Of a stretch of 64,000 nt of DNA, positions 34,238 through 41,823 are shown piece after piece (position 1 is the first letter of the stretch; each line of letters starts with the position of its first letter). The DNA comes from DYFT01 sp041695085 (GTDB lineage Bacteria > Bacteroidota > Ignavibacteria > UBA10030). The notes under the pieces are model-generated. The model ran no database searches, was not told where the DNA came from, and saw only the letters and a list, made by a program, of their open reading frames with translations. The translations under genes were made by a program, and so were the position numbers. The stretch is taken from assembly GCA_041695085.1 (NCBI GenBank), contig JBGFRO010000006.1:1-64000 (forward strand), read 5' to 3'.

Positions 34238-34837
34238 TTACCGTGGCCCCGCATGGGCCTCGCCTCGTTGGGTAGATCCCTCCACCGTTGTATCTTGAGG
34301 GACCAGCCGGTAAATCGCCCGCAAGTTACGAACTTTTTGAGCATAGTCCAACCCGTACCCAATGACAAATTCGGGCGGAATCTCAAATCCAACATAATCA
34401 ATGGGAAAACTTACTTTCGCGACGCTCTTCTTCAGAAGCAGCGTTACCACGCGGAATGAGGCCGGATGTTCTTTCATCACAAGCTTCTTCATGAAGTCGA
34501 TCGAGAGGCCTGAATCGACCACGTCCTCCACCACAATAATGTCTCTCCCTGTCACCTGACAATTGAGGTCTTTCAACAGCTTGACCTGACCGGATGAGAT
34601 CTTTGCATCGCCATAGCTGGAGAGCTTGAGAAAGTCAACTTCGCAATCGACGGTAATCTCCCGAATCAGATCGGAAAAGAAAATGAAGGATCCATTCAGG
34701 ATGCCAATGAAGATCGGGATTTTCCCCTCGTAATCGCGGTTAATCTGAGCGGCCAGCTCTTTGACTCGTTTCTGGATAGTAGCTTCGCTGAGAAAGAGCG
34801 TGAAGCGATCTCCGTTAACGACGACCTCGTTGAGCAT
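34238..34837 (-). CDS. hpt: Hypoxanthine (guanine) phosphoribosyltransferase
   Basis: A 199-residue purine-salvage enzyme that joins hypoxanthine or guanine to PRPP. The PRPP-binding motif reads VVEDVVDSGLSI, the N-terminal flexible-loop segment LKLSSYGD is present, as is the purine-binding VGFEIPPEFVIGYGLDYAQ near the C-terminus. The C-terminal 15 residues are extra and variable. It lies between tilS (16 bases upstream) and ftsH, the common tilS-hpt-ftsH order. Confidence 0.95.
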   Translation of the reverse strand: MLNEVVVNGDRFTLFLSEATIQKRVKELAAQINRDYEGKIPIFIGILNGSFIFFSDLIREITVDCEVDFLKLSSYGDAKISSGQVKLLKDLNCQVTGRDIIVVEDVVDSGLSIDFMKKLVMKEHPASFRVVTLLLKKSVAKVSFPIDYVGFEIPPEFVIGYGLDYAQKVRNLRAIYRLVPQDTTVEGSTQRGEAHAGPR

Positions 34838-34853
34838 GTATGTGTAGGAGACG

Positions 34854-36248
34854 TTATGAATGAATTGTGGGAGTGTACGTCAGTTTTGCCGCGACCCGAG
34901 TCTGTGGTGTAATGCGAAAACGGTGATCAAGTCGCCGGCCGCAGATCCAGACGATCTCTCCATCGGACACCAAGAGCGGAACTCTCCGTTTTTCAAATCG
35001 GGGGACCTTCTGATCGATCAAGAAATCACTCACTTTCTTTCGACGATTGAGTCCAATGGGAAAAAAAACATCCCCCTCGTGCCACGGTCGAACGACTAAA
35101 TGCCTTCCCAACTTTTCTGCATCAATGTATTCGGATGTTTCATCCTTTTCAAACGTCGTTGGCAGCGTTTGAAGTCGATGGAGTGTCAGCCGGAATGGAG
35201 GGAGTTCAAGCGTTCCGTTCATCGAAACGGAAAGTTCAAACGCCTCCTCCTGCTGCTGGTGCAAGAAAACGAGGTGATCACGATCTCGATAAACGCTCCA
35301 ACTACGCGAAAGTTGCACAGAGCGTCCCGTCGGTTGTGAACAGAGATCAACCAGAGCACGTACCTTTTCCGCGTGAATGTGAACTCCAGCTCCACGCAAT
35401 GCCCGCAACGCAACGTGTTCTGCAATGAACGTCGGTTCCGCAAGAAGCGCCGGAATGGAAAGATGAAGCCTCCGCTCCGAGTCGTACCATGCAATCCGGT
35501 CCCAACGAGAAGCCACCGCCCGATCGATGTGATCGTCCAAACGTCGCGCGGAATCCGCGAAACGGTTCAAGAGGTCGACGACATCGGTCCGAAGTTGATC
35601 GTGCAACGAAGGAACAACCATCTTCCGGAGATAATTGCGCGTGTAGTGGAGTGAGTCGTTCGACGAATCGTGCCGGAACGGGACGGCATTCGTTCTCACA
35701 AACTCCTCTAAATCAGATCGCCGGGCAAACAGGAGTGGGCGAATGATGGAACCTTCCGATCGGAACAACGGGATTCCCGCGAGACCTCGAATTCCTGTCC
35801 CCCTTAAAACATTCAGCAAAACGGTCTCGGCATTGTCGTCGGCCTGATGCGCGGTTGCAACGTAGGATGCCGAGCATGCGCGGCGGGCTCGCTCGAAGAA
35901 CTCATAACGAAGCTGTCGGGCTGCCTGCTGTTTCGAAAGATGCAGCTCGTGCGCCACAGCCGCGGTGTCTGTGCGTTCGACATACGTTGGGACATCAAGT
36001 GCTCTTGCCTCTTCCCGCACAAATTCCTCGTCTCGGTCCGATTCCTCTCCCCGCAGTTGGTGGTTTACGTGAGCGATAGCCAATTGAAGGTTCCATCGTT
36101 CTCGGATCCCCTTGAATAAGGTCAGCAGAGCCATCGAATCCAGACCGCCACTCACGGCAAGGAGGATCGAATCCCCGCGCCGCAATCCGAGGCGCGAGCC
36201 AAGATGCTGTTCGAATTGCTCTTCGAGAGTTCGACGTTCAGTCTTCAT
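34854..36248 (-). CDS. tilS: tRNA(Ile)-lysidine synthase
   Basis: A 464-residue ATP-dependent ligase that converts C34 of tRNA-Ile2(CAU) into lysidine so that it reads AUA. The PP-loop motif LLAVSGGLDSMALLTLF is near residue 27, followed by IAHVNHQLRGEESDRDEEFV and TAHQADDNAETVLLNVLRG, as usual for TilS. The C-terminal TilS domains (about 370-464) are present, so this is the long form. I begin at the ATG at 36248, just ahead of the PP-loop; a longer open frame upstream runs into the tRNA-Met gene. A matching tRNA-Ile2(CAT) is encoded at 60059. Confidence 0.95.
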   Translation of the reverse strand: MKTERRTLEEQFEQHLGSRLGLRRGDSILLAVSGGLDSMALLTLFKGIRERWNLQLAIAHVNHQLRGEESDRDEEFVREEARALDVPTYVERTDTAAVAHELHLSKQQAARQLRYEFFERARRACSASYVATAHQADDNAETVLLNVLRGTGIRGLAGIPLFRSEGSIIRPLLFARRSDLEEFVRTNAVPFRHDSSNDSLHYTRNYLRKMVVPSLHDQLRTDVVDLLNRFADSARRLDDHIDRAVASRWDRIAWYDSERRLHLSIPALLAEPTFIAEHVALRALRGAGVHIHAEKVRALVDLCSQPTGRSVQLSRSWSVYRDRDHLVFLHQQQEEAFELSVSMNGTLELPPFRLTLHRLQTLPTTFEKDETSEYIDAEKLGRHLVVRPWHEGDVFFPIGLNRRKKVSDFLIDQKVPRFEKRRVPLLVSDGEIVWICGRRLDHRFRITPQTRVAAKLTYTPTIHS

Positions 36249-36487
36249 GGGTGTGGGAACATGAAACACTTTGACCCCAACAGTCGCTGGGGTCAAGCTT
36301 CGAGCACATTGCCGTATGGACTCCATAGCACCCCACCAGTCGAGATGGGGTCGATCGGGCGTGGAACAGAACCCGCGAGCTACCATGATTCGAATCCCGT
36401 CTCTCCGGCCTTGGCGGAACGACGGGATGCTCATTCCGACATTGGTGTTTGTGTCACCGCGTTCGCTGAGATTGGTCGGAATGGCAG

Positions 36488-36561
36488 TAGCGGGGGAGGG
36501 ATTCGAACCCACGACCTACGGATTATGATTCCGGCGCTCTAACCAGCTGAGCTACCCCGCC
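36488..36561 (-). tRNA. tRNA-Met (CAT), elongator type
   Basis: 74 bases on the minus strand fold as a cloverleaf: acceptor GGCGGGG / CCCCGCT (with G1-U72), D arm GCTC/GAGC, anticodon loop ATCATAA with anticodon CAT, T loop TTCGAAT. Two weak points are seen: C27 faces U43 and U50 faces U64. No CCA is encoded (CTG follows). I assign elongator Met from the overall pattern (G-start, ATCATAATCC loop) rather than Ile2; initiator is excluded by the paired first base and lack of the three G-C pairs at the anticodon stem. Confidence 0.88.
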
Positions 36562-36584
36562 GATGTATGTGAGGACACCCCTCT

Positions 36585-36618
36585 AAAACAAAAATTGACT
36601 ATTGAGACGTCAATAGTC
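36585..36618 (-). terminator. Intrinsic terminator after the integrase remnant
   Basis: GACTATTGA (36597-36605) and TCAATAGTC (36610-36618) form a perfect 9-bp stem with a four-base loop. Read on the minus strand it is followed by AATTTTTGTTTT, a good U-run. It would stop transcripts of the minus-strand frames at 36709-37603 before they enter the tRNA-Met gene. Confidence 0.7.
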
Positions 36619-36708
36619 GCATGAAGTGCACTGCAACGTGGTTCGAAGATAGTCTATTTAGGCCTCAGAAGCAAGCCTTATCCAACCAGCTGCGATTTGA
36701 CAGAAAGG

Positions 36709-36912
36709 TTAAGAATCTCGAGCATCCATCCCTGAGGAACTTTCAAATTTGGAGAGTTGACTCTTTAAGCGCTCGTTCTCGATCAATAGCTCTTGGTATA
36801 TCTGGCCAAGAATTGTGTTCAACGCAAGGAGTTTATCGAGCTCCTCGGCGCATCGATCAAAGAACTCTGCATCTCTTTGCTGTTTGGGGCGGTATGAGGT
36901 GGTAGAAGACAC
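36709..36912 (-). CDS. Small coiled-coil hypothetical protein (doubtful)
   Basis: A possible 67-residue product from a GTG at 36912. Residues from about 15 on (FFDRCAEELDKLLALNTILG, YQELLIENERLKSQLSKFE) form an amphipathic heptad pattern that looks protein-like. The frame stays open further upstream to about 37014 with a TTG start, overlapping the integrase remnant in another frame. The ribosome binding site is weak and no family is recognised. It may be a real small gene, or a fragment of the same decayed element; it ends before a good terminator. Confidence 0.35.
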   Translation of the reverse strand: MSSTTSYRPKQQRDAEFFDRCAEELDKLLALNTILGQIYQELLIENERLKSQLSKFESSSGMDARDS

Positions 36913-36949
36913 GTCGCAACCCCGATGATTGGAAGCTATCGGGCACCGT

Positions 36950-37603
36950 CTAATGGTCTGGATGTCGTTCCGATGACTCTGGTTCGAAAAGTCGAAGATG
37001 TTTGAAGTCGTCAAATTCTCGCAATCGCATAATCGGTGTAAGCCCTCCCAGAGTCGGCAACGCTCGATGATTATTGTGGAAGAAGAGAAATCGAATCAGT
37101 TCGTCGATGAGGTTTTCCTCGATCCTCTGATCGAGTGAGCCTTCGAAGACACCGCCAAACGTTAATCGCACAACGCTCGCAAGAACCGGATCGCGATGAG
37201 GCTCGATGATAAGAGTGTGTTTGATCCCTCGTCCCTCCATGGTTGCGGTAAGTCGATTATGAGACGCAAAAGTCGCAGGAGAGCCGAAGGGGGGTGCGTT
37301 TCCCGTTCGAATTTCTGAAATGGGAAAGGGGTACCGATCGCGAATATGATCTACGAAATCAATTGCGGACCCGAGAGAAGGGGTGAGGTAGATTCGTGCG
37401 ATCTGCAGATGCGTGCAGATATCGATTGCGGAAAAGAGTGTCGGTTCGAATTGCTGTGGTCGAAGCGATAGCCGCCGCGATTCAACATAAACAAGACTCC
37501 CCGGCTCTGGTGCCATTTTTCGTATGTAATATGTCAGGTTGTTCATCGTGTGCATCCCCACCACATGCAATTCCTGCAGGATTTCTGCGATGCCGTTGGA
37601 CAT
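36950..37603 (-). pseudogene. Degenerate integrase-core (DDE transposase) remnant
   Basis: A 217-residue open frame that aligns by eye with the integrase catalytic core of IS481/IS3-type transposases: SAIDICTHLQIARIY holds the first Asp, ISEIRTGNAPPFGS sits where the usual QTDNGSEF is found (the second Asp is Gly), GRGIKHTLIIEPHRDPVLAS replaces the RPRSPQxNGxVER segment (the catalytic Glu is absent), and FLFFHNNHRALPTLGGLTP matches the conserved YNNxRPHxxLGGxTP end. The N-terminal helix-turn-helix part is missing; in the 110 bases upstream short related-looking pieces appear in other frames with stops. No terminal inverted repeats or target duplications were found. The core has therefore lost catalysis, but its frame is intact. 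Confidence 0.65.
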
Positions 37604-37824
37604 GAGAAGACCTCTCGATCACTGTTCTGTATGACTTGTTAAGAGCTTCCCCTCATAGCACCATCGTCGTGCCAGAGTTTCGATCTCGAATGCCTGTTCA
37701 TGACGCGCCGGCCACCACAAAAAACCCCTCAGATCAAGCGATTATGGGTGCGGTCCACCGAAAGCATCAGGCTTGCGAGTGTAAATTCTACAATCTACCG
37801 AGGAAGGGGTGAGGATTTCTTATC

Positions 37825-37853
37825 TTGATTTTACTTCGGTGGATAAATATATT
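37825..37853 (+). promoter_or_regulatory. Candidate promoter for the molybdenum cofactor genes
   Basis: TTGATT (37825-37830), a 17-bp spacer and TATATT (37848-37853), 23 bases before the moeA start, so the leader would be only about 17 bases. The 270 bases further upstream to the integrase remnant show nothing else that I can support. Confidence 0.55.
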
Positions 37854-37876
37854 GGCACACCAGCTTGTGAAATTGA

Positions 37877-39100
37877 ATGATATCATTTCGAGAAGCCCAA
37901 GAGCTGATCGCCCATCACTGTCAACCCCTTTCGTCAGAGACCGTCCCCATCTTTGAGGCCCACCATCGCGTTCTCGCCGAGGATGTTGTTGCAGAATGCA
38001 GCCTGCCGCCATTCGACAACTCATCTATGGATGGTTTTGCATTCCGATCTTCGGACACCCAGGGGTACGCAGCGGATGGTTTGGTGCGGCTTCGACTCGC
38101 TGGTGAAGTGAGCGCTGGCACGGTTCAACACGATCCCGTTGCTCCGGGTACAGCAGTGCGCGTTATGACCGGTGCGCCTCTTCCTCCGGGAGCCGATACG
38201 ATCCTTGAGCAAGAACTGGTGCAGGTTGTGAACGGATCGATTCGATTTTCCGGACCCGTTCTCGCGGGGCGCAACATCAGACGGGTGGGAGATGATATCC
38301 AAAGAGGTGAAGCAATCCTCAAGCGGGGCGAACGGCTGTGCGCGGCTCACCTCGGCGTGCTTGCATCCATCGGCAGAAAAGAGCTACGAGTTGTCCGAAG
38401 GCCTACCGTTGCCATCGTCACAACAGGGAATGAACTGGTGGAGATTGACGAACCTCTTCGGCCGGGCAAAATCAGGAATAGCAACCTTTACTCTCTTTGG
38501 GGACTCGTCAAAGAACAGGGTGCTCAGCCCATCCTCCTTCCGACGACATCGGACGATGAGCGCGCATTGACGGAGGTTCTGACGATCGGATTGCAGAGTG
38601 ATGTGCTGCTCACGTCGGGAGGGGTATCCGTTGGGAAGTATGATCTGGTCTTGAAAGCTCTGGAGAAGATGGGAGTAGAGATTGTCTTCTGGAAAGTTAA
38701 TATCAAGCCGGGTATGCCTGTGGCTTTCGGTATCTCGCGGCAACGCGAGCGAACGACACGGGTGTTTGCACTTCCGGGAAATCCTGTCTCGACGATGGTA
38801 ACGTTTTTTCAATTCGCGCGCCCCGCACTTACACGACTCGAAGGTGAGGAGATAAAAAAGTTCCTTACTCTACGAGCCATTTTGGATCAGGACATCGAGA
38901 AAAAAGATGCAAAGCGTCACTTCAGTCGAGGAGTTGCAAGGAATGAAAACGGAAAAATTTTTGTACGGACGACCGGTTCACAAAATTCCGGCGTCCTTAC
39001 ATCGATGGTTGCTGCAAATTGCTTGATCATTCTGCCTGAAGATGTGCGCACCCTCAAAAAGGGGGATGAAGTTCAGATTGAAATGTTGAGGACCATGTAA
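37877..39100 (+). CDS. moeA: Molybdopterin molybdenumtransferase MoeA
   Basis: A 407-residue enzyme that inserts molybdate into adenylylated molybdopterin, the last common step of molybdenum cofactor synthesis. Domains are in the usual order: N-terminal elongated part (FDNSSMDGFAFRSSD), the MoCF-binding domain (VAIVTTGNELVEIDEPLRPGKI, LLTSGGVSVGKYDLV, KPGMPVAFG, ALPGNPVSTMVTF) and the C-terminal beta domain. The ribosome binding site is weak and the leader short. It opens the moeA-moaD-moaE-moaA set; moaD begins at the very next base after its stop. Confidence 0.96.
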   Translation: MISFREAQELIAHHCQPLSSETVPIFEAHHRVLAEDVVAECSLPPFDNSSMDGFAFRSSDTQGYAADGLVRLRLAGEVSAGTVQHDPVAPGTAVRVMTGAPLPPGADTILEQELVQVVNGSIRFSGPVLAGRNIRRVGDDIQRGEAILKRGERLCAAHLGVLASIGRKELRVVRRPTVAIVTTGNELVEIDEPLRPGKIRNSNLYSLWGLVKEQGAQPILLPTTSDDERALTEVLTIGLQSDVLLTSGGVSVGKYDLVLKALEKMGVEIVFWKVNIKPGMPVAFGISRQRERTTRVFALPGNPVSTMVTFFQFARPALTRLEGEEIKKFLTLRAILDQDIEKKDAKRHFSRGVARNENGKIFVRTTGSQNSGVLTSMVAANCLIILPEDVRTLKKGDEVQIEMLRTM

Positions 39101-39346
39101 ATGAGAGTGACGTTGCTCCTTTTTTCCGTCGCGAAAGATCTCGCAGGATTCGACACGAAGGAACTTGAGCTTCCCGATGGCGCGACGACAGATGACGTAC
39201 TCGAAATGCTTTCCAAACTCAATTCGGGATTTCGCGCATGGAACGGCAAACTCCGTTTTGCGGTGAATCAGGAGTACGTGCCGGCCCATTACGAACTTCA
39301 ACCGGGGGACGAAGTGGCGATGATTCCCCCTGTGAGCGGTGGATAG
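39101..39346 (+). CDS. moaD: Molybdopterin synthase sulfur carrier subunit MoaD
   Basis: An 81-residue ubiquitin-fold protein that carries sulfur as a C-terminal thiocarboxylate. It ends in IPPVSGG, with the required C-terminal Gly-Gly, and starts MRVTLLLFSVAKDLAG. Its partner MoaE is encoded 41 bases downstream. Confidence 0.95.
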   Translation: MRVTLLLFSVAKDLAGFDTKELELPDGATTDDVLEMLSKLNSGFRAWNGKLRFAVNQEYVPAHYELQPGDEVAMIPPVSGG

Positions 39347-39387
39347 AACGATATCTTGAGGAGGATTCGAAGTTCCTCCGTCAAACG

Positions 39388-39825
39388 ATGATACGCATCA
39401 CCAAAGAACCCATCGATCTTCAGTCGATCGTCCAGGCTGTTATCACTCCAGCGTCTGGGGGCATCAACGTCTTTGTCGGCACGACACGTAATCACGCACG
39501 AGGGAGAGACGTTGACCTTTTGGAGTACGAGGCGTATGAACCCATGGCTCTGAGAATGATGCAACGGATTGTAGAGGACGCGAGAGGGCGTTGGCCCCTC
39601 CATGCCGTCGCAGTTGTTCACCGTCTGGGTCGCGTCGAAGTGGGGGAAGTGAGCGTGGCGATCGCTGTTTCATCCGCGCACAGGAATGAAGCGTTTGAAG
39701 CCTGTCGATTCCTCATCGATGAATTGAAGCGCGTCGTCCCGATTTGGAAGAGGGAGTATTTCTCCGACGGGTCGGTGGAATGGTCACAGCAAACGCACGA
39801 ACAGGTTCTTTCTTCAAAAACGTAA
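39388..39825 (+). CDS. moaE: Molybdopterin synthase catalytic subunit MoaE
   Basis: A 145-residue subunit that transfers sulfur from MoaD to precursor Z (cPMP). Family blocks are FVGTTRNHARGRDVDLLEYEAY, AVVHRLGRVEVGEVSVAIAV, SSAHRNEAFEACRFLIDELK and VPIWKREYFSDGS with the catalytic Lys pair region (KREYF). The ATG at 39388 gives MIRITKEPIDL, a normal start. Confidence 0.96.
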   Translation: MIRITKEPIDLQSIVQAVITPASGGINVFVGTTRNHARGRDVDLLEYEAYEPMALRMMQRIVEDARGRWPLHAVAVVHRLGRVEVGEVSVAIAVSSAHRNEAFEACRFLIDELKRVVPIWKREYFSDGSVEWSQQTHEQVLSSKT

Positions 39826-39833
39826 ACTCGAAA

Positions 39834-40850
39834 ATGTCTCACATCCCCCTTTCATCATCTCCTCTGCTGGTCGATTCCTTCGGTCGCGTCGTGGATAATC
39901 TGAGGATATCGGTAACGGATCGGTGTAATTTCCGATGCCGTTACTGCATGCCCGAAGAGGGGATGACCTGGATGGATAAGTCCGAGCTCCTCACCTTTGA
40001 AGAAATTGAACGCCTGACTCGTGTCTTTGCTGCACTCGGTATCAGGAAAATCAGATTGACCGGTGGTGAACCCCTGATGCGAAAAGACCTGCATCTGTTG
40101 ATCGAGAAGCTCGCCCGCCTCGATGGTTTGAAAGATATCGCTCTCACCACCAACGGTTATTTTCTGTCCGAACAAGCGGTGCAGCTTTACAAGGCAGGAC
40201 TCCGCCGCATCAACGTGAGTCTGGATTCACTCGATCCGGTGAAGTTCAGTTTGATGACACGACGCAATTACTATTCAAAGATTTGGGAAGGATTGGAGGC
40301 GGTCGAATCCCTCGGTATTCGTCCCGTCAAACTGAATGTAGTGCTCATTCGCGGTATCAATGACGATGAGATTGGTAGATTCGCCTATTTCGCGAGGACG
40401 AAACCCTTTATCATCCGTTTCATCGAGTTCATGCCGATCGGCGCGAACGACGACTGGAGCAAGGACAAGGTTGTGACAACCGCGGAGATCATCTCGACGA
40501 TCGAGCGGGACATAGGAAAGCGGCTGGTTCCTGTCGAACGACGCGGTGTCCAACCTGCCGACCGGTTTGTGTTCGAGGATGGAATCGGGGAGATCGGATT
40601 TATCAGCTCGGTGAGTGAACCATTTTGTGAGCACTGCAATCGCGTACGCATGACCTCGGATGGTAAACTACGCACATGTCTGTTCTCACTTGTTGAGACC
40701 GACCTGAAATCGCTGTTGCGCAACGGTGCATCCGATGAATCGCTCTCGCGTGCTATTAGGGATGCCGTGGCAAAAAAGGAAGCGGGACATTTAATCAATC
40801 AGCCGACGTTCGTACGCCCTTCACGCACCATGTCGCAAATTGGGGGATAG
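39834..40850 (+). CDS. moaA: GTP 3',8-cyclase MoaA
   Basis: A 338-residue radical-SAM enzyme for the first step of molybdenum cofactor synthesis. The N-terminal cluster is CNFRCRYCMPEEGM (CxxxCxxC), the C-terminal cluster is in EPFCEHCNRVRMTSDGKLRTC, and the protein ends in the functionally required Gly-Gly (MSQIGG). Eight bases separate it from moaE. MoaC, the partner for the next step, is not in this window. Confidence 0.97.
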   Translation: MSHIPLSSSPLLVDSFGRVVDNLRISVTDRCNFRCRYCMPEEGMTWMDKSELLTFEEIERLTRVFAALGIRKIRLTGGEPLMRKDLHLLIEKLARLDGLKDIALTTNGYFLSEQAVQLYKAGLRRINVSLDSLDPVKFSLMTRRNYYSKIWEGLEAVESLGIRPVKLNVVLIRGINDDEIGRFAYFARTKPFIIRFIEFMPIGANDDWSKDKVVTTAEIISTIERDIGKRLVPVERRGVQPADRFVFEDGIGEIGFISSVSEPFCEHCNRVRMTSDGKLRTCLFSLVETDLKSLLRNGASDESLSRAIRDAVAKKEAGHLINQPTFVRPSRTMSQIGG

Positions 40851-40887
40851 CTCCGCACTACTTCATCACCGCCTCGAGGACTCATCC

Positions 40888-41421
40888 ATGAAGCCCGGTC
40901 TCATCGTCTTATGCTCTCTTCTTCTCACCGCGTGCACGCGATCGGGAGATGACGCCACATCCATCGCCAGAAGCACCGAAGCGGATGCGGAAGCAGTCCG
41001 ACAACTCGTGCGTTCCCTTGCCGCCGGGATGGAAAGCGCCCTCAACGGTCAAGCGATCGATACCGACAGTCTGCTGGATGTGTATTACGATCCGGAAATT
41101 TACTACGTCACCGCGTGGGGGTGGACGGAGCCGCTTGATTCAACGAAGTCACGTCTGCGTCGGTCCATCCCACGCATCAGCGAATACACCAACAGCGTCG
41201 AAAACCTCCAGGTCAAAGTATATGGTGACGTCGCATACGCAACGTACATCCTTCGTCAGAATCAACTGGTCGATGGCTCTCCGCTGGATGAGTACCTTCC
41301 CACAACACTCATCTTGGAACGGCGCGGCGAGAATTGGAAGATCGTGCATGCTCATCGCTCAACCGACGTAGAGACGATTCAACAATATCTCGCGTTCCAG
41401 CAGCGGGCTACAGGAAAGTGA
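40888..41421 (+). CDS. NTF2/SnoaL-like lipoprotein
   Basis: A 177-residue exported protein with a lipobox (LLLTAC, Cys at about residue 16). The mature part has the cone-shaped NTF2/SnoaL (DUF4440) pattern: SLLDVYYDPEIYYVTAWG, VKVYGDVAYATYILRQNQ and PTTLILERRGENWKIVHAH. Such domains bind small ligands or act as non-catalytic partners; no function can be given. It follows moaA by 37 bases and precedes a c-type cytochrome and a molybdoenzyme, so it may belong to that respiratory unit. Confidence 0.75.
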   Translation: MKPGLIVLCSLLLTACTRSGDDATSIARSTEADAEAVRQLVRSLAAGMESALNGQAIDTDSLLDVYYDPEIYYVTAWGWTEPLDSTKSRLRRSIPRISEYTNSVENLQVKVYGDVAYATYILRQNQLVDGSPLDEYLPTTLILERRGENWKIVHAHRSTDVETIQQYLAFQQRATGK

Positions 41422-41427
41422 GGAGCG

Positions 41428-41709
41428 ATGCAGAAGTTGCTGTTGTGTTGGTTGATCGGTTCGGGGCTGACAGGCTGTTCAATGACGGCAAGAGTCGGAG
41501 TCGAAAAACAGAGCGAAGGAGGAGCGTTGTTTCAATCCGCTTGCGCCACATGCCATCGGCTTCCGGAACTTGATCTCTACCCTTTTACGACATCGCAGTG
41601 GGAGGCCTTGCTGCAGGATCATAGGGTGAATAATGGATTGGACACGGTGTTGACTTCACAGCAAGTTCAGGATGTTACTCGCTATATTGTGTCACGAACG
41701 AGCAGGTAG
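41428..41709 (+). CDS. Small c-type cytochrome lipoprotein
   Basis: A 93-residue protein with a lipoprotein signal (LIGSGLTGC, Cys 17) and one haem-attachment motif CATCH at residues 39-43. After the motif there is no Met at all; the position where related mini-cytochromes have the axial Met (QW...LLxxM) carries His in QWEALLQDHRV, so bis-His haem ligation and a low potential are predicted. It lies six bases after the SnoaL-like gene and 114 bases before the molybdoenzyme, for which it could be the electron partner. Confidence 0.8.
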   Translation: MQKLLLCWLIGSGLTGCSMTARVGVEKQSEGGALFQSACATCHRLPELDLYPFTTSQWEALLQDHRVNNGLDTVLTSQQVQDVTRYIVSRTSR

Positions 41710-41775
41710 CAAGATTCTTCAACGCACAAATCAAAGCCGAACCGTTGGCGGGTTGTTCGAAAAGAAAACCGAAAA

Positions 41776-41793
41776 GACGCGAAGGACGCCAAG
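41776..41793. repeat. Short direct repeat of a dispersed type
   Basis: GACGCGAAG and GACGCCAAG stand side by side in a non-coding 114-base gap, within an A-rich setting. This wording (variants of GACGCNAAGGACGC) is common as an intergenic dispersed repeat in many bacterial genomes, so it is probably a relic of such an element. Nothing else is seen in the gap. Confidence 0.4.
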
Positions 41794-41823
41794 GAGAAAA
41801 AAAGAACACATCGCAAGTCGAAT

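Noticed and set aside
36488..36561. Assignment of this tRNA as initiator or Ile2
   Set aside because: It lacks the initiator's unpaired first base and G-C triplet in the anticodon stem, and its body differs from the Ile2 pattern that the 60059 tRNA matches.
37876..37887. 12-bp palindrome AATGATATCATT over the moeA start
   Set aside because: Short AT-rich palindrome that includes the start codon; chance occurrence is plausible and no operator function can be argued.
41728..41823. Small gene in the gap before the molybdoenzyme
   Set aside because: The frames here arise from a simple A-rich, repeat-like stretch and have no ribosome binding site.
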